DNA of 64,000 nt from Hirudinaria manillensis (taxonomy: Eukaryota; Annelida; Clitellata; Hirudinida; Hirudinidae). The translations under genes and the position numbers were made by a program. Of the stretch, positions 22,995-45,993 are shown piece after piece. The DNA lies in NCBI GenBank assembly GCA_034509925.1, contig CM067538.1, positions 2,092,501 through 2,156,500 of the forward strand, given 5' to 3'. How positions within the stretch are numbered: position 1 is the first letter of the stretch; the number at the start of each line of letters is the position of its first letter. The notes below the pieces were generated by a model. The model searched no databases, had not been told where the DNA came from, and worked only from the letters and a program-made list of their open reading frames with translations.

Positions 22995-25900
22995 TCAGGC
23001 TGGCGATACTACCGCCACTGCCTTCACAGGCGATGCTTGTTGGAGTCCATTTTGTTGTTGTTGTTGTTGCTGCTGCTGTTGTTGAGACTGTTGAGATTGC
23101 GTCTCGATCCTCTGCTTCAACAACACGTCCAGGTAGATGCCCTGTTCGGGCCTGTGCAGGCCTAGGTGCTGGCGTGCCTCCGCCGTCGAGAACCACTTTC
23201 GCTTACGACCTACCACATCAGATAACGATTTATTTATTAAAATTTCATTTTGATGTCATGCCTCATCGAGTCGAGCGACGACTCACCGAGACTCTTCTCC
23301 TGCCATTCGTCGCACACGTGTTCCACTACGAGGAGGAAAACGGAGGTCTTCGTCTTGCAATTGGGATTCTGTAAAACGAAGTTCACAAAACAACTGATAC
23401 GAAACGACCGGAATCTTCGTTTGTTTGTTGCGATACAAATCTTCGTACATCGTGACATCTCCGCCTGCCACTCCGATAAACAGTTCTGCAACCCTAAAAC
23501 AACCAACCCCAGCCCCAAATCAGTCTGCACGATTTCCAGAACCACAAAAATGCATCCACGGAAGGAAGGGTGGACAGTGCAAAAATGAGAGTCCACATTA
23601 AATTAACCTTTAATGTTTAAACATGCCACCTCAGCTTCAAGAAACATGCAACTGAATGTTATTAGAGAAAATTCATAGGCTTGTAATGTGATCAGAAATA
23701 CTTCTTAGAACTAGATTTAACTATGAGCACCTTGTTAAGATATCAAGCAAGGCATTTATTTATTTAGAAGGGCAGTGTTTTTAATATACTTCCTAGAATT
23801 TTTCAAACATTCTGCCTTTCATTGGCAGTCTTTTGATTTTGCTTGAATCTAGGATCTTAAACAGGCCTTCAATAATCACTGGAGAACTTCAATCACTTGT
23901 GTAAGTCTGTAAACCCTTTTGTGGGTTACTATTCAACAAAATGGACCAGGTTCAGGTGACAACTGGCTTTCTGGTCAACCACTTCAAACCTGCCCCAACC
24001 ACTTTAATGACATCCACAAAAATGGCATCACCCATGCTCATGCATCACCATTTTTTTAAATGACTCAAATATAATCTGAAATGTTTTTGGACAATTGAAA
24101 CATTCAACATCTTAACTGAAAGCCATTCTTTTGCTCTCATTGTTAACAGATACAAACACCAACAAACAAACGAACAAACAAACAAACATGTACATTCACA
24201 GACATGCACAATCATTCAGGCAATTGTTTCTTCACATGCTTTGATGTTCAAATCCACACAAATCACTTGTGTGCTTTGTGTGTCCTTCTCAGAATGTTTC
24301 AATGTGCCCTTGAGCTGCTTATTCAAGTTCATATTCAAGCACAACATCATAAATTACACAATCATCATCATCATTATGATTATCATAAATTTCACACTCA
24401 GAGTCATACCTGATTATCTTTCTGTATAATGTTTTGTATATTATTATTTCATAATTCGTCTCATATTCAAGGACAAATAACATAAATAATCACAATCATC
24501 ACCATATCAATTATCATAAATTATATCCAGTTACTTTTCTATAATGATTTTTAAATGCTTCCATATTTCAGAGCACTTTCATTGACCAGAGGTCAAGAGG
24601 TCAAAAGAAATATTTAAATAAAAAAAACTTTAAATTGCTATAAAAAAAAATACTGCCAAGCAAAGCAAACTTATGAAATCTTAGATAAATAATATCGTAA
24701 AAGTCTTAGGGTAATATGTTAATGTATGTAACAGGCCAAGCAAAGGATACTTGGAATGATGAATGCTGGCAGCTGTTAGGTTAGTCAGAGATGTGTTGTT
24801 GTGGATGTTGTTCAATTGTTGACACAATTAAATATACAATTAAATATAAATACAATTAAATATAAATCCTTCAAAATTGCTACAAATACACTACAATAAC
24901 CGGAACAGTTAATCATACAGAAGGTTATAGCATAATCAAGGAAAGAACAGAAATTAATCAGGACAACTCATAAACATCAACAGGCAACCAATAGGATGCA
25001 ATCTAATTAGCAAGTTAAAGACCCTGAAGTGACATCAGCTGTTAAATAATATCTCATCTCAAGCTAACTCTGACAGTCTCTGAGTAGCCATAGTCCAAAG
25101 AGAATAATGATGACACACTTTTAATAATAAAGACATTTAACAACCTGAAAGTGACAAACACAACTACAAATATACCTACGAACAAATGACATATAAAACA
25201 CAAGCCATGAAAGAAACTGCCACGTGGCTTTTGCAATGTGTCTCGCTATTATAAAACGAAAAGAATTTTGTTCAAAGAAAATGTTTTCTCCTAGAAAATC
25301 AATAATTCAGAAGCAAAATGCTCGAGAAAAGTTGAATTAATTTTTCATAAACTCATTAAAACCAGACTATTTTGAAGTCAAAAGGGCAAAGAATATATAA
25401 TTCATTCAACTGCTGATATGAAATACTTGGTTTATTGATTAGTAGTTTTGCTTTAGGGACGCTTCACATGTGCAACGTGCCTCCTCTTGTAAGAGAAACT
25501 CAACTTCTGCCAACTCAACTTTAACACTCTTTTGGACACGTTCTGAGTTTAAGATCTACGGACAACCACAAATAAATAGAAAGTAGGAACTTTCCATTGC
25601 CTTAAACAAAGTTCAAAGATGCCAAGACACTGCTTCATTTAATGGACTTGAAACAACACCGTGATGAGTGAAAGAAATGCTGTAAAGATGCAAATAGGTT
25701 CAGAAGAGGTTTACCATGATGGTTGCATGTAAGATGAAATGTCAGAAATGAAAACAAATCAAATATAAATTATTCATTAAAAAGATTAAAACAGATCTAG
25801 CTTATGAGAAGCACAAGTTACAAAATTCAGCAACTGACAGTATTCTCAAAGATATAATTTTGCTAATTATGAGAGATATAAATTTAGACATCATTCACTC

Positions 25901-27056
25901 CCTCACTCACTCATTCTCTCACTCAATCTTGAATATCCATAAAGCAATCCATTTGTTTTCAAAGAACTTCAAATGCAGATGCATTGAGGAGACCAAGTTG
26001 AAAGAGTTGGAACAACAGGGGACAGAGGTGTTTACAACAACAATGTTGGTAAATTTCCTTTCATTAAATTACTCGCTAAAACATCAAATAAATTATCTGC
26101 TGGGATCTTAAATCACTCAGAAAATGCGCCATCTACCAAAGCAAATACCGACAGATCTCCAGATCAGTTTTCAAGTCAAGAGCAATTGAAACAAAAGCCT
26201 TTTAAGATTCTCAATGAACAATTTACATGAATCTATTGCACATATTTTTGATAAAGAAAAAAAAAAATAGGACATTCATTTATCAGACATTGTTAGCACA
26301 GATCTCTTATAGGAAATTTAACATCACGTATCAATAAACTACTACCAAAAAATCATCAACAAACTTACAGTCATTTCTAATCAATCACTTAACCAGCAAC
26401 TTAATCAATCACTTAATCAACTACTTAATCTATCACTTAACCAACCTTGAAGACACCCAGGCATCTTCCCACTAGACCTCGAACGCCGGCCTCCTCGTAA
26501 ACCTCTCTGACGGCCGCCCCGCACGCGTCCTCCTTGGGTTCAATTCCTCCCCCGGGCACGATCCAATGACCTTTGTTGCGGCCAGCCGAAATCAACAATA
26601 TCTATTAATAGTTGTTAAGTCAGAAGACAAACAATTGAGTTAACGTTAAGCAATGCAAATCCATTGCCTGTTATTAGCTAAATTGGCTGTCAGCATTACA
26701 AAGATGCAAGAAACCATATTCTCTAATAGGTATGAGTTTTTCAGACTCAGATGAATTAACTGGATTCCAAAGACAACACATGCATTACACATGACGTTAT
26801 GAATTTATATTCGACCTCGAACTATTAAAGTCTTGTGCGACCAACAGCAACTTATCGAAGACGACCACCACCGTGATCAAACAACTAAGAAAGAGGAATG
26901 GAATTGATGGCAAAACATCTAAGAATAATCTAACTAAATGCGATTAATTCAACAAACCTCTTGTTCAGTTTCGTCACGAACACACACGCAAGCAGCTCTC
27001 AGCCTGTATCCGTCTTCATCATAAATGCGAATTGAGTTAATTTTTTCTTTGACCAT
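22995..27056 (-). CDS. NUDT3: diphosphoinositol polyphosphate phosphohydrolase (NUDT3/DIPP family)
   Basis: Nudix hydrolase expected to remove the beta-phosphate of inositol pyrophosphates (and to cut diadenosine polyphosphates) in the cytosol. My join on the minus strand is 27056-26958, 26601-26446, 23368-23287, 23209-22995: 552 bases, 183 residues (human NUDT3 172). Phases agree at all junctions. The start MVKEKINSIRIYDEDGYR resembles the DIPP N-terminus. A perfect Nudix box GX5EX7REUXEEXGU occupies residues 51-73 with catalytic REVYEEAG. RKRKWF in the last exon corresponds to the conserved KREWF of the family. The C-terminus holds a Gln-rich stretch with a pure run of 11 Gln (about 23045-23100), encoded by mixed CAA/CAG codons, in place of the usual Ser/Thr-rich tail. 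Intron 2 is 3.1 kb and AT-rich. Confidence 0.94.
23369..26445 (-). other. large intron of the NUDT3-like gene, no nested gene seen
   Basis: 3,077-base intron with a donor at 26445 and an acceptor ending at 23369. Short frames inside (for example 24204-24413, 25054-25236, 25860-26111) resemble nothing known. Confidence 0.6.
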
Positions 27057-28800
27057 GGTTGGGAGCAGTGGAGGTAGACAAACTACCGAAGACACAAAGG
27101 CTACCTATCGGCAAATAAATAGGAAAAACTCGTTAAATTTAACATGTTTCTAGAAATATTTCGTTTGCGCTCCGGCATCTGTGCATTATTGTTCACAAGA
27201 TGGACGAGAACAGGAAAGCAAACGTAACCAAAGAAGATCTAACTTTAAAAAAAAATAATCCGGCTTAGTAATCTTACCATTATTTATTACATTCAAATTA
27301 AAAAAACAACTTAAAATATAAAACAAACCTATTTCATGAGATACGGCTTCGATTAAGGCTCAGGAACCCAATTGTACAGCTGTGATTAAACTAATTGTAA
27401 ATATTCACATTAAAACTTTGTTACATTATTTTGCAATCGTTCGACTTGATTAAATATACTTTCAACTTTTAATTATTTTTAACATCTGACCTTTAAGAAG
27501 CCACTCAATCTCTGCTAGTTTCGACGCTTCGCTAATATACTCAACCCAAATGTAATTATCTTTTTTTATGAGTTAATAATCACCTGTATCGTTTATCTGT
27601 GCGCGAAATGTTGCAACATAAAAGAGTTGTTACTAGCTGTAAGAAATAAATAATGTGAGGTTGCATGAGCTAACTTAAAATATGCTACGTAGTTTGTTCT
27701 TGAGATATTGCGTGGTTCAGCTAAATTTATAATAACCTATAAACACTTGATTTTTCACAGTCACATATTGACAACACCAGTTCTTTCCTAATTTAATAAT
27801 GGTTAGAGGCAATGTTTCAAATTAATGTGCCAATTACAATTTATCCGGAGGTAGCCAGTAAAACCAGAGGTAGCCATTAACTCTAGTTTTAAAATTTATT
27901 TTTGGTTATGTTTGAATTTTGAAATGTAGCACTTGATAACAATTTTATGTAGCGAGGTTATCACCAGGTTTTTGTTTTCCTTCGGAGATTTAGACGCTTT
28001 TGTTAACAATTCTGTTGATATTATACAAATCATTAACGATGCCGGTAAAACAAAAACAAGAAGTAACGGTAAATATTTTCGATTTTGTGAATGCCTGGAA
28101 TACTAAGTATTATAACACCCAACTCAATGCTGATTGAGTTAAAATTAAAACATTAAAATCAATAATAACCGTATTTCTTTTCGTAATATTATTTTTAATA
28201 TTTAAAAATTTTAATTCAGATACGTGATTATTTTGAAATACCATAAGTACAAGGAATTAATAGAATCATTGATAAAAGGTGACCTAAATAAACCAGGTCA
28301 AGCGAGATAAAATCTTTTGGAATCGCCGAAAATAAAGAAATTCGATACGAAACAAGCTCCAAAATAAATATGCAACTTGAGATTCGTGCAATGTTTACTT
28401 ATTAATTCAAATCACTTTTGAACAATACATTCATTGCGATGATGATGATGATTATTATTATTATTATTATTATTTTTGTATTATAAAAATTATTTTATCT
28501 TGAGTTCTAGGTGAAGTAATTATCCGTGGCATGGTTTGAACGGATGTTCAACATTTTTCAAAGCGGGTTTCTAATCTTTATAAGAACTCTTTTTTTGTAT
28601 TTATTTCTATTTAAACTTGAGATAAATGTCCAGCGAAATATTATCCAATGAACGATGTCTTACGAATATTTTTTAGATATTTTTGCAAATATGTGAATTA
28701 ATAGACATAATTGCGGTGAATAACATTTTCAATTATTTAAGGTCCACAGGTGAACATTATAATTTGATTTCAATTGCTAAATCGATTTAGAGTCAAAATA
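27057..28800. other. intergenic region upstream of NUDT3 and macroglobulin genes
   Basis: Divergent promoters should lie here. A short frame beginning ATGCCGGTAAAA at 28039 is followed by a possible donor (ACG/GTAAAT) and acceptor (TTTAATTCAG near 28219). Either reading yields under 35 residues, so I do not call a gene. An ATT array lies near 28450-28472. Confidence 0.5.
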
Positions 28801-28857
28801 GTTTGTATAGAAATATCGATCTGAACAACTACACCTTCAAGGGTTCGTACCTTCAAA

Positions 28858-28905
28858 CATTAGTTACAAAATTTCCAGCGGTCATTTTGTTTCTGCCTAT
28901 CGAAG
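28858..28905 (+). other. candidate 5' untranslated exon of the macroglobulin gene
   Basis: A good donor, CGAAG/GTAAGC, sits at 28905/28906. The coding ATG at 29054 immediately follows an acceptor (TTTTTCAG, ending 29053). That layout implies a non-coding first exon; the donor at 28905 is the best candidate. The 5' limit is unknown, so the start given here is arbitrary. Confidence 0.5.
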
Positions 28906-29053
28906 GTAAGCCCTGTTTGTATAAGCGACTCATTGAATAATAATGTTTTTAGCAGCATTTCGAATATAATAAAACTTGTGATAATTAAAATAAAATGCAT
29001 AATAAAATGCGTTTAAAAATTACAAATTACTTAAATCAATTTCAATTTTTCAG

Positions 29054-39306
<10,253 letters not shown>

Positions 39307-39985
39307 ATTGCCGGAGAATCACTGACAACTGCAGGACAAACTTCAGCGATTTCGATTGAAGATATTGAAATGACGTCAAACTTTGGTTGTTGACCTTGCA
39401 ATAAATTGTAGTTGATCGTCAATTGTCACTTATTAAGATTATTAAATTATTAAATGAATCAAAGTGATCATTGGTAATATTAACACAGAACAAAAGCAAC
39501 AAGCAAGTTCAATAGTAATATTAATGCACAGAACAAAAACTCGACTTTGAATATAAATTTTTTTCTCTAAATTCTAAGAAGTGGAATTAATAATAATAAA
39601 ATCAAAATCAAACCTTAGGGGCCAATTCAGAGGAAACGGGCCCTCATTTTAATTGGTATCAGTATCCCTTACAACGACCATTTATTGACCCATAGCCCTA
39701 TCCTTTTTGTTCTTTTTTGGAATTTTATTTTCATATTTCAGGAAAAAAAACCCAATGATTTCTTTCAAAATCCCTAATTTATTTAAGTGCAATCCTCGCA
39801 CTTAACACGTAAAAGCGTGAGAAGAATTTTTCTTATGACTTTTTTTTTTTTACAAAATTGTTCAAATATTCACAAAAACTCAAAACATATTTTCAAATCC
39901 AAAAAAGTGACAAGATGAGGTTTAACATAAGCGTTTCAGATAAATTCAGCACAGTTTTTTTAATAAATTTCACCTAATTTCTTTT
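39307..39985. other. shared 3' flank of two convergent genes
   Basis: 680 bases between the stop codon of the macroglobulin gene (plus) and that of cathepsin Z (minus). AATAAA at 39400-39405 on the plus strand fits a macroglobulin poly(A) signal, and a TTTATT near 39778-39783 would serve the minus strand. No coding exon seen. Confidence 0.65.
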
Positions 39986-40379
39986 TTAAACAATAGGATC
40001 TGCCCAGCGGCACGATTTTTCAATTCCGAGATTCCTACGCTTTCCATTTTCAATCTTGCTGGTGACGATTCTGAACCAACCATTCTCTCCCTGGCGAGTG
40101 ATCAATTATAGTTGATTATTCATTATGTTAATTAAATTAACATTATGTTAATAAAATTAATATTCAAGTCTGAATTATTGAGAAGTTGTAACTAATTTTA
40201 CTGGGAAAACCCCGATAATTTATGAAGTATTTAAAGTATTGTCTCACCCATGAGTCTCCCCACGAGTTCCTTCCAATCCAATATTCAACTCCAGTTCCTG
40301 GATCGACGCCCCATCCGGCCACGGAAATGGCATGGTTCCTCTGCATTTGGTAAATCATTTAAGATGTGGAAATGAAATT

Positions 40380-40410
<31 letters not shown>

Positions 40411-42229
40411 CTTATTTATTAAAATAAAGAGTTATTGTTAACAAGTAATTTCTAATTCCGATGTACCCTCGTCGAAAGCATGGCTTGATCGAAAATTCCT
40501 CCTTTGTATTTCCGGAACTTGTTTGTCACCCTCACACCACAACTGCGGAGTAAAAGAGAATATTTAGTTTCAATATTTTTGGAATTAATATTATTAATTA
40601 ATTAATTAATAGGATTATTCAAGTGATTTTTCAATGTCTAAATTAATTTAGAATATTATGACTCAATTTTTTTCCTTTATGCACCTAAAAACTTGTTAAA
40701 AGAAGTTAGCACATTCAGAAGATATATTTTTAAAACTAACTACTACTATACTCGCATTTTAAATAGCTAGCCAAACCTTGAATTATGCAAACTAAAATTT
40801 GTAACCGGCCTATCAAATAAGAGAATGTATGCCCTTATATGCAAAATAATTAATTAATATTTATTTATTTGCATCTATAATTACCTGATGGGACCTCTGG
40901 TGAGAATTTCCATCTTCATACTTTCTTTACCCCTGATTATTCCATGTTCACTGACCATCCACTTTTTGTAGTTCTTGACAGCCCAGCACGTGTTGTTGTG
41001 GGAGCAGTCACCGCATTGGTTGAACTCACTGCACTCTGGAATCGAAGAATCGAAATGTTTTAGAAATGTTACAATGACATGTACGAATACGAAGTGATTA
41101 ACTGATTAATTAACAAGCAATTATAAATTATAAAATCCAAATCATGCAAATTAGCTCTTAGGGCCGTTGCTATTGACTCACCCTGATCTATTGCTTGGTA
41201 GTTGTTACAAGACTCGTCCGGGATTCCGTGCCGTTTAGCATAGTCGTATACCCATTTGTCGAGACCTCCATGACAGGTCCCTTTCATTAACCCGAACACA
41301 AGGCCTCCGTTGCAATCGATGACATTCTGGACGGAGAGGTAGGCAGATGGTCCATCGTTCTTCCTCTTGATGTTGATGCGATCGGCCAATGCACTGGTAG
41401 CGGCCATGGCCCAGCATGATCCACAGTCTGGATGTAAAGTTACGTTTACATTCAAAGCACATTACAAAGACTACCTATTACACAAGGACAACTTGGCGGC
41501 CCTTTAAACGGGAGGTAACTCCCCTCGGACCAGTCACTTAAAGAATTTGCTCTTATACAATTTCACAATTTCAATTTTATAAACTTGTGCCAAATAACTT
41601 TTGCATTGAATAAACAGTTATGAAATTCCAAAGTTACGATTAAGCTGTCAATTGCTTAGTATGTATATAAAAGAATAAAACTCATTTAGCAAGATTATGT
41701 TTCAGTCGAAGTTATGATTCGCTTGCTTCCTTACATTGGGGAATGTGTTGATTTCTGACGGGACTGGCATAGTTCGTTCCATTGACGTTTCTCCAATCCC
41801 AGTTTTCCGGGAGATCCATGTTCGCTCCTTCCCAAATTCTCGGTCCTCTCCTGAAAGGGAATCGTGAATCATATCGTATTTGTTCAGCTTCCGACTTGGT
41901 ATTTTACTGACTTGCGTAAAATAATTAAAATTAATGTCTTATCGAGATATATTATTCAAAATAAGTCAATGAAATTTATTAGGATTGTCAGTACTTTCTA
42001 ATCACTCGTTAATTATTTTACTTAATGTATTTCAGGGACATCAAACGGTGCCAAAAAGATAATATTTAATGACAATAAAGTGATAAAAGTCAAGAAAAGG
42101 TTCGTCCTAAGAACTAAAAACTGACTTCAATTCTTCGCTATCCTCGAGTTCTTCCATGAATCTGCCGTGAATGAATGGTACTAGCAACAGTGCACCCAAG
42201 AACAGCACCACATAGTTGGACCCGATCAT
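39986..42229 (-). CDS. CTSZ: cathepsin Z (cathepsin X), papain-family carboxypeptidase
   Basis: Lysosomal or secreted cysteine protease with carboxypeptidase activity. My join on the minus strand is 42229-42126, 41850-41735, 41427-41182, 41035-40885, 40542-40467, 40340-40248, 40090-39986: 891 bases, 296 residues (human 303), with all phases consistent. A signal peptide ([16 protein letters not shown]) opens the protein. Mature-domain landmarks are [10 protein letters not shown], then NQHIPQYCGSCWA containing the HIP mini-loop diagnostic of cathepsin X and catalytic Cys78, [10 protein letters not shown] with catalytic His234, and RNSWG with Asn256. The C-terminus ends WADPIV, as in human GDPIV. 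ATG 42229 directly follows an acceptor-like TTATTTATCAG, so a non-coding first exon is likely. The prosegment (about residues 22-48) has no cysteine, unlike vertebrate procathepsin X. Confidence 0.96.
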
Positions 42230-43990
42230 CTGATAAATAAACAAAAGATTTCAAATAATCGATCAATAATCGTTAATAATTATACATGATTAGCCATAAT
42301 ATTTTATTTAATTAATAAATCCTCTTTTTTAATTGTTTAATCCAATGCCTGCGAATGGTTAATAACTCCATACCTCGACTGGTTTCAGTACGAAATGTTG
42401 TCTTCAAAAGCATTTTATACTTTTTTACTGAGCACTTATTAGTCATATGAGAGAATGAGGAGATATGGCCATATGTCTTGGTCTGCCTGCTAATTAACAT
42501 TACGATGATTAGCCATTTTGGCTTTCATTTTCTCTGTCATAATAAAACTTAATATTAAAAAATGTGACTTTAAAATGGGCTTTAAATGGGCTTTAAAATG
42601 TATTAAGCATGTATTTCTAGAAAACTTTTCAGGAAATAACCGAAGAATTCCAAGTTAGCAAAGAAATTAAGAATGCATGAAGAAAGGAAGAATAAAGAAA
42701 TGAAGAACAAACGGTTCGATCACTTGTGATTATGATCGTATGCTAATTGCAATATGATAACTGCCAATCAGCTGACATATCGAAATGTTAATTTATCTAT
42801 CCCATTTCTTCAAAATTAGTAATAATAATAATAAATTAGTACGGGACCCTGAATGACGTCACGCGATGAGTGACGATTGAATTTCAATTAATGAATATCG
42901 TAGTTAAAAAATGATATTTTACATATATTTTACAAAAAAAAGATGGGTTTTTTTCATCAGAATTTTAGTTTCACTCATTGGTTCCTTTGCAGTTTCTTTC
43001 TTTTGAACTAATTTCACGATCAAAGAATGGCTACCTGGAATTTCCCGCATTAATTCAAGAAAGGAAGGACCAAGTTCAACGAATTACCGTGCCAGCTGAG
43101 AGCGAACATTTAAACTTGTAACTATTGCAACATTTTATTTTTATTTTTTTGAATTAATCATAAAGCAAAGAGCCATTCGAAAATATGATTTTAGCTCTAG
43201 TTTGATTGGATTCCGTAAAGGCACAGACTGTTTTCAAAAAGAATGTTATGAAATTAATTTATTAAGTGATTTTGTTGGTGCCTCTTGTACATAACATAGG
43301 CTTCATCAATTGAAAGATTAAAAGTAAATTGGAATTTGAGCAAATGGACTGGAATATGTCAGCGGGCACAGTGGACGGGGTTATGCCGACCTTTGGCTTA
43401 AAATCTGAACGTCATTATAGAAGACATTAATGGTTTGTGACAGTACAGCCTAGAAGTCAATTGTAATTATAAGAAGGAGCCATTTTGTCAAGTTTTAAAT
43501 AACAAAATACCACTTATGGTAAGCAATCATCCCAAACGAGACACGTCCAAATAAAAAAAATCCAACTGTAAATATTTGCTCGAAATAAATCAAGCGTTAA
43601 TAACATCGTGACATCAGGAATTAGTATTGAAACGAATTGAATAATCGTTAAATCGCGTAATTATTAAATCCTGTTAATGGTTGATCCTGACTTGTTCGTT
43701 TCATAGTTGGTTAGTAAGCAAGACAGCGAGAAAATATATAACAAAATCAACAATTCTTATTTTGGATATTCTAATTGATTTGGTCTAATTGACATGGATT
43801 TTCCAGCGAAATAAGGGGCTGTTTAAAACTTTTTTTACGTTTATCTTCTTCCTGGTACATTAGGGTTTTTTTTAAATAAAATACAAAATTCATTGCAAAA
43901 TTAACTGCCAAAAGATTCGTGGGAACTTATATCGAAACATTAAATTCGCTTTTTGAATTTCGTGATCGAAAATTGTTTCCTTTGAAGAAA
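42230..43990. other. no gene recognised
   Basis: 1.76 kb of AT-rich sequence between cathepsin Z and the next minus-strand gene. It should contain the cathepsin Z promoter and the 3' UTR of the downstream gene. The frame 42312-42500 (minus) matches nothing known. Confidence 0.55.
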
Positions 43991-44865
43991 TTATAAGGTC
44001 CTCTTGTGATCTTGGCTGCAAATTATTGTACTGGGCATGATGTACATGTCTTCTTCAGATGGCTTTCTCTTATGCCTGCCTTTACTGTGACCAAAGATGA
44101 CCTGGCTCGGTGTTTGCTCGCTGTTGCCACGAAAATGACTCATTGGATAGTAATGGTTAATTTCACTTTCTTGCAGAAGATCCGTGAGCTGATCGATACT
44201 CGTCGAATTTTTATCCATCTGAATTGAATTTTGCAACTTTGGCTCAGAATACAGAGGCGTGCTCGTGTAATTGGCATTGCGCTTTACTTCCACGACAATT
44301 CTTTGATTAATAAAACACTTATCATCATCTGCCTTGAAATCCTTAACGAATTCTCCTGGAGAATTCTCTTCGTTGTTATTGTGAAAAGTGCCGAAGGATG
44401 ATTCTTTGGGCTCCCCTAGATCGTTTCTTGTCGTTGTCGAAATGTTGCTTTCAAACTTTTGGAGCACTTTCACTTTGTCCTCATCCAGAAACGTTGTAAA
44501 ACTGGAGTAGGTTCTTATTTCGACAGAGGAATTAAGCTTGAAATAAAATTCATTAATTGAGATAATATAAGTCATGAAAGGTAAAGTTCGCAACACGAAC
44601 TTACGTTCGATTGTTGTGGAGACGACCTGGAATGCTGACCTCCTTCAGTCAATCTGGAATATTCTTTCCAATGTGACTCTATGACGTCGTCTAAGTTTGA
44701 ATTGGCAGTACGAATTTTCTTTTTGAATTTGTTCGATAGTTTACTGCCCTTGCTTTTGAACATTTTGAGGCAGGACATCATAGCAGAAGCAACGGAACCG
44801 AAACTGAGTACGTTATAAAATGAATGATTTTCGTAAACGACACTTGCAAAGAATATCCGTGTCAT
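43991..44865 (-). CDS. unrecognised two-exon protein, basic then Ser/Asn-rich
   Basis: I do not recognise this gene. Two frames join cleanly at phase 0: 44865-44605 ends in the strong donor AAC/GTAAGT, and 44536-43991 begins after TTTATTTCAAG. This gives 268 residues from ATG 44865, or 240 from the double ATG at 44781. Exon 1 encodes a very basic segment (MFKSKGSKLSNKFKKKIRT) preceded by a Tyr-containing stretch. Exon 2 is hydrophilic, with many Ser, Asn, Glu and Lys and likely disordered. No signal peptide, zinc finger or catalytic motif is seen. If upstream exons exist, the part seen could be the cytoplasmic tail of a membrane protein; a hydrophobic frame MVGRLRYVVLGIMLAN at about 45580-45630 on the same strand is one candidate, unproven. 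Confidence 0.55.
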
Positions 44866-45993
44866 AATCTTCTAAAAGTTTTCAGTTCGGAAACGTTTGA
44901 CATTTTCGAAAGCGCAAAAATGGTTATTTTCGAGGTCGCTGGCTTTTTAGGCTGTTCTTTCTTTCTCTTTCTCTCTCTCATGTACTTAATTGTTTGAATA
45001 ATTGGTCAAATATATTAGTTGTTTCACATTCGTCATGAAAAAACCTCAATATATACAACCGACTTTGGATTTTCCTAGTTTTACTGAAATAAAGGTCTTT
45101 CAAGCAATAACAGAATATAGTAATTAGTAAAATTGGAGTTAGAGATTAAACAGACGGGAAAAGTAGAGATATGCCTTTGCAAACTCTACCCCATCTCCTT
45201 CATCAAAAACTCTTAAAATCACTTTTATGATCTTTAACTATAAGAGAATCTAGAAATTCATGATTACATCAAATTAAGTGATATTAAGTAAAAATTGCCT
45301 TTTGCTTCAGTGATTTCCAATTTCAACGGTGACTTAGATTATAATGTCGAGCCGTGTGTTTGTTACGTTTTACTTTAATGGATAGATCTCGTTTTGGACC
45401 ATTTATTGCATGATACTGAAATTGTTACTCACGTAGCAGTGACTGCCAAAAGCATTAAATTTATTCTACCGTAAATGGTTAATGCCTTTATTATATCGCT
45501 AGCGAGAAGTCGTGTTTGTATAGTAGGCGTAATGAAGACAAGATGGTTGCTTACCGGTAGAAATAAGAATTGCTACTCAGACATTTGCTAGCATGATACC
45601 AAGAACCACATATCTGAGTCTTCCAACCATGGTTTTCATGGTTATGGAGGAGTTCTTCATGAATGGTTGGCCATGTCTGCAATTATGATGACTTTGCAAG
45701 TTCTTTTTATTTATCCATGTATATTTGCACGATATCTTTTGCAAACTACGATAATTAAACTCGATTGAAATCTTTATTACTTTATTAAGACAGTTCAAAG
45801 CTAACTTAATTTAATTCCCCCTTTAATGGTATTAATAGATGGCATAGTGCATATAAAATGAATATTACACAACTCCAAAGCATATTATTAATACTTATTT
45901 ATTAATTTTAAGAGGCTAGACATTTTAAAGAGTTTTTTTAAATTTGTTCACAAATTTCTAGGCCTTTATTGAAACTATCCCTATGATTTATAG
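44866..45993. other. divergent intergenic region
   Basis: Lies between the unrecognised minus-strand gene and the ApeC gene. It should contain the missing 5' exon of the ApeC gene. The only candidate with the right phase is ATGAAGACAAGATGGTTGCT at 45531 ending in ACCG/GTAGAA, which is too short to be a convincing signal peptide. Confidence 0.5.

Noticed and set aside
28039..28330. Small spliced gene starting MPVKQKQEV
   Set aside because: Every splicing choice stops within about 35 residues and no family match is apparent.
44920..45000. Hydrophobic frame MVIFEVAGFLGCSFFLFL as the missing signal-peptide exon of the ApeC gene
   Set aside because: Its possible donors do not leave the single base needed to join exon 45994, and the pyrimidine-rich DNA explains the hydrophobic residues.
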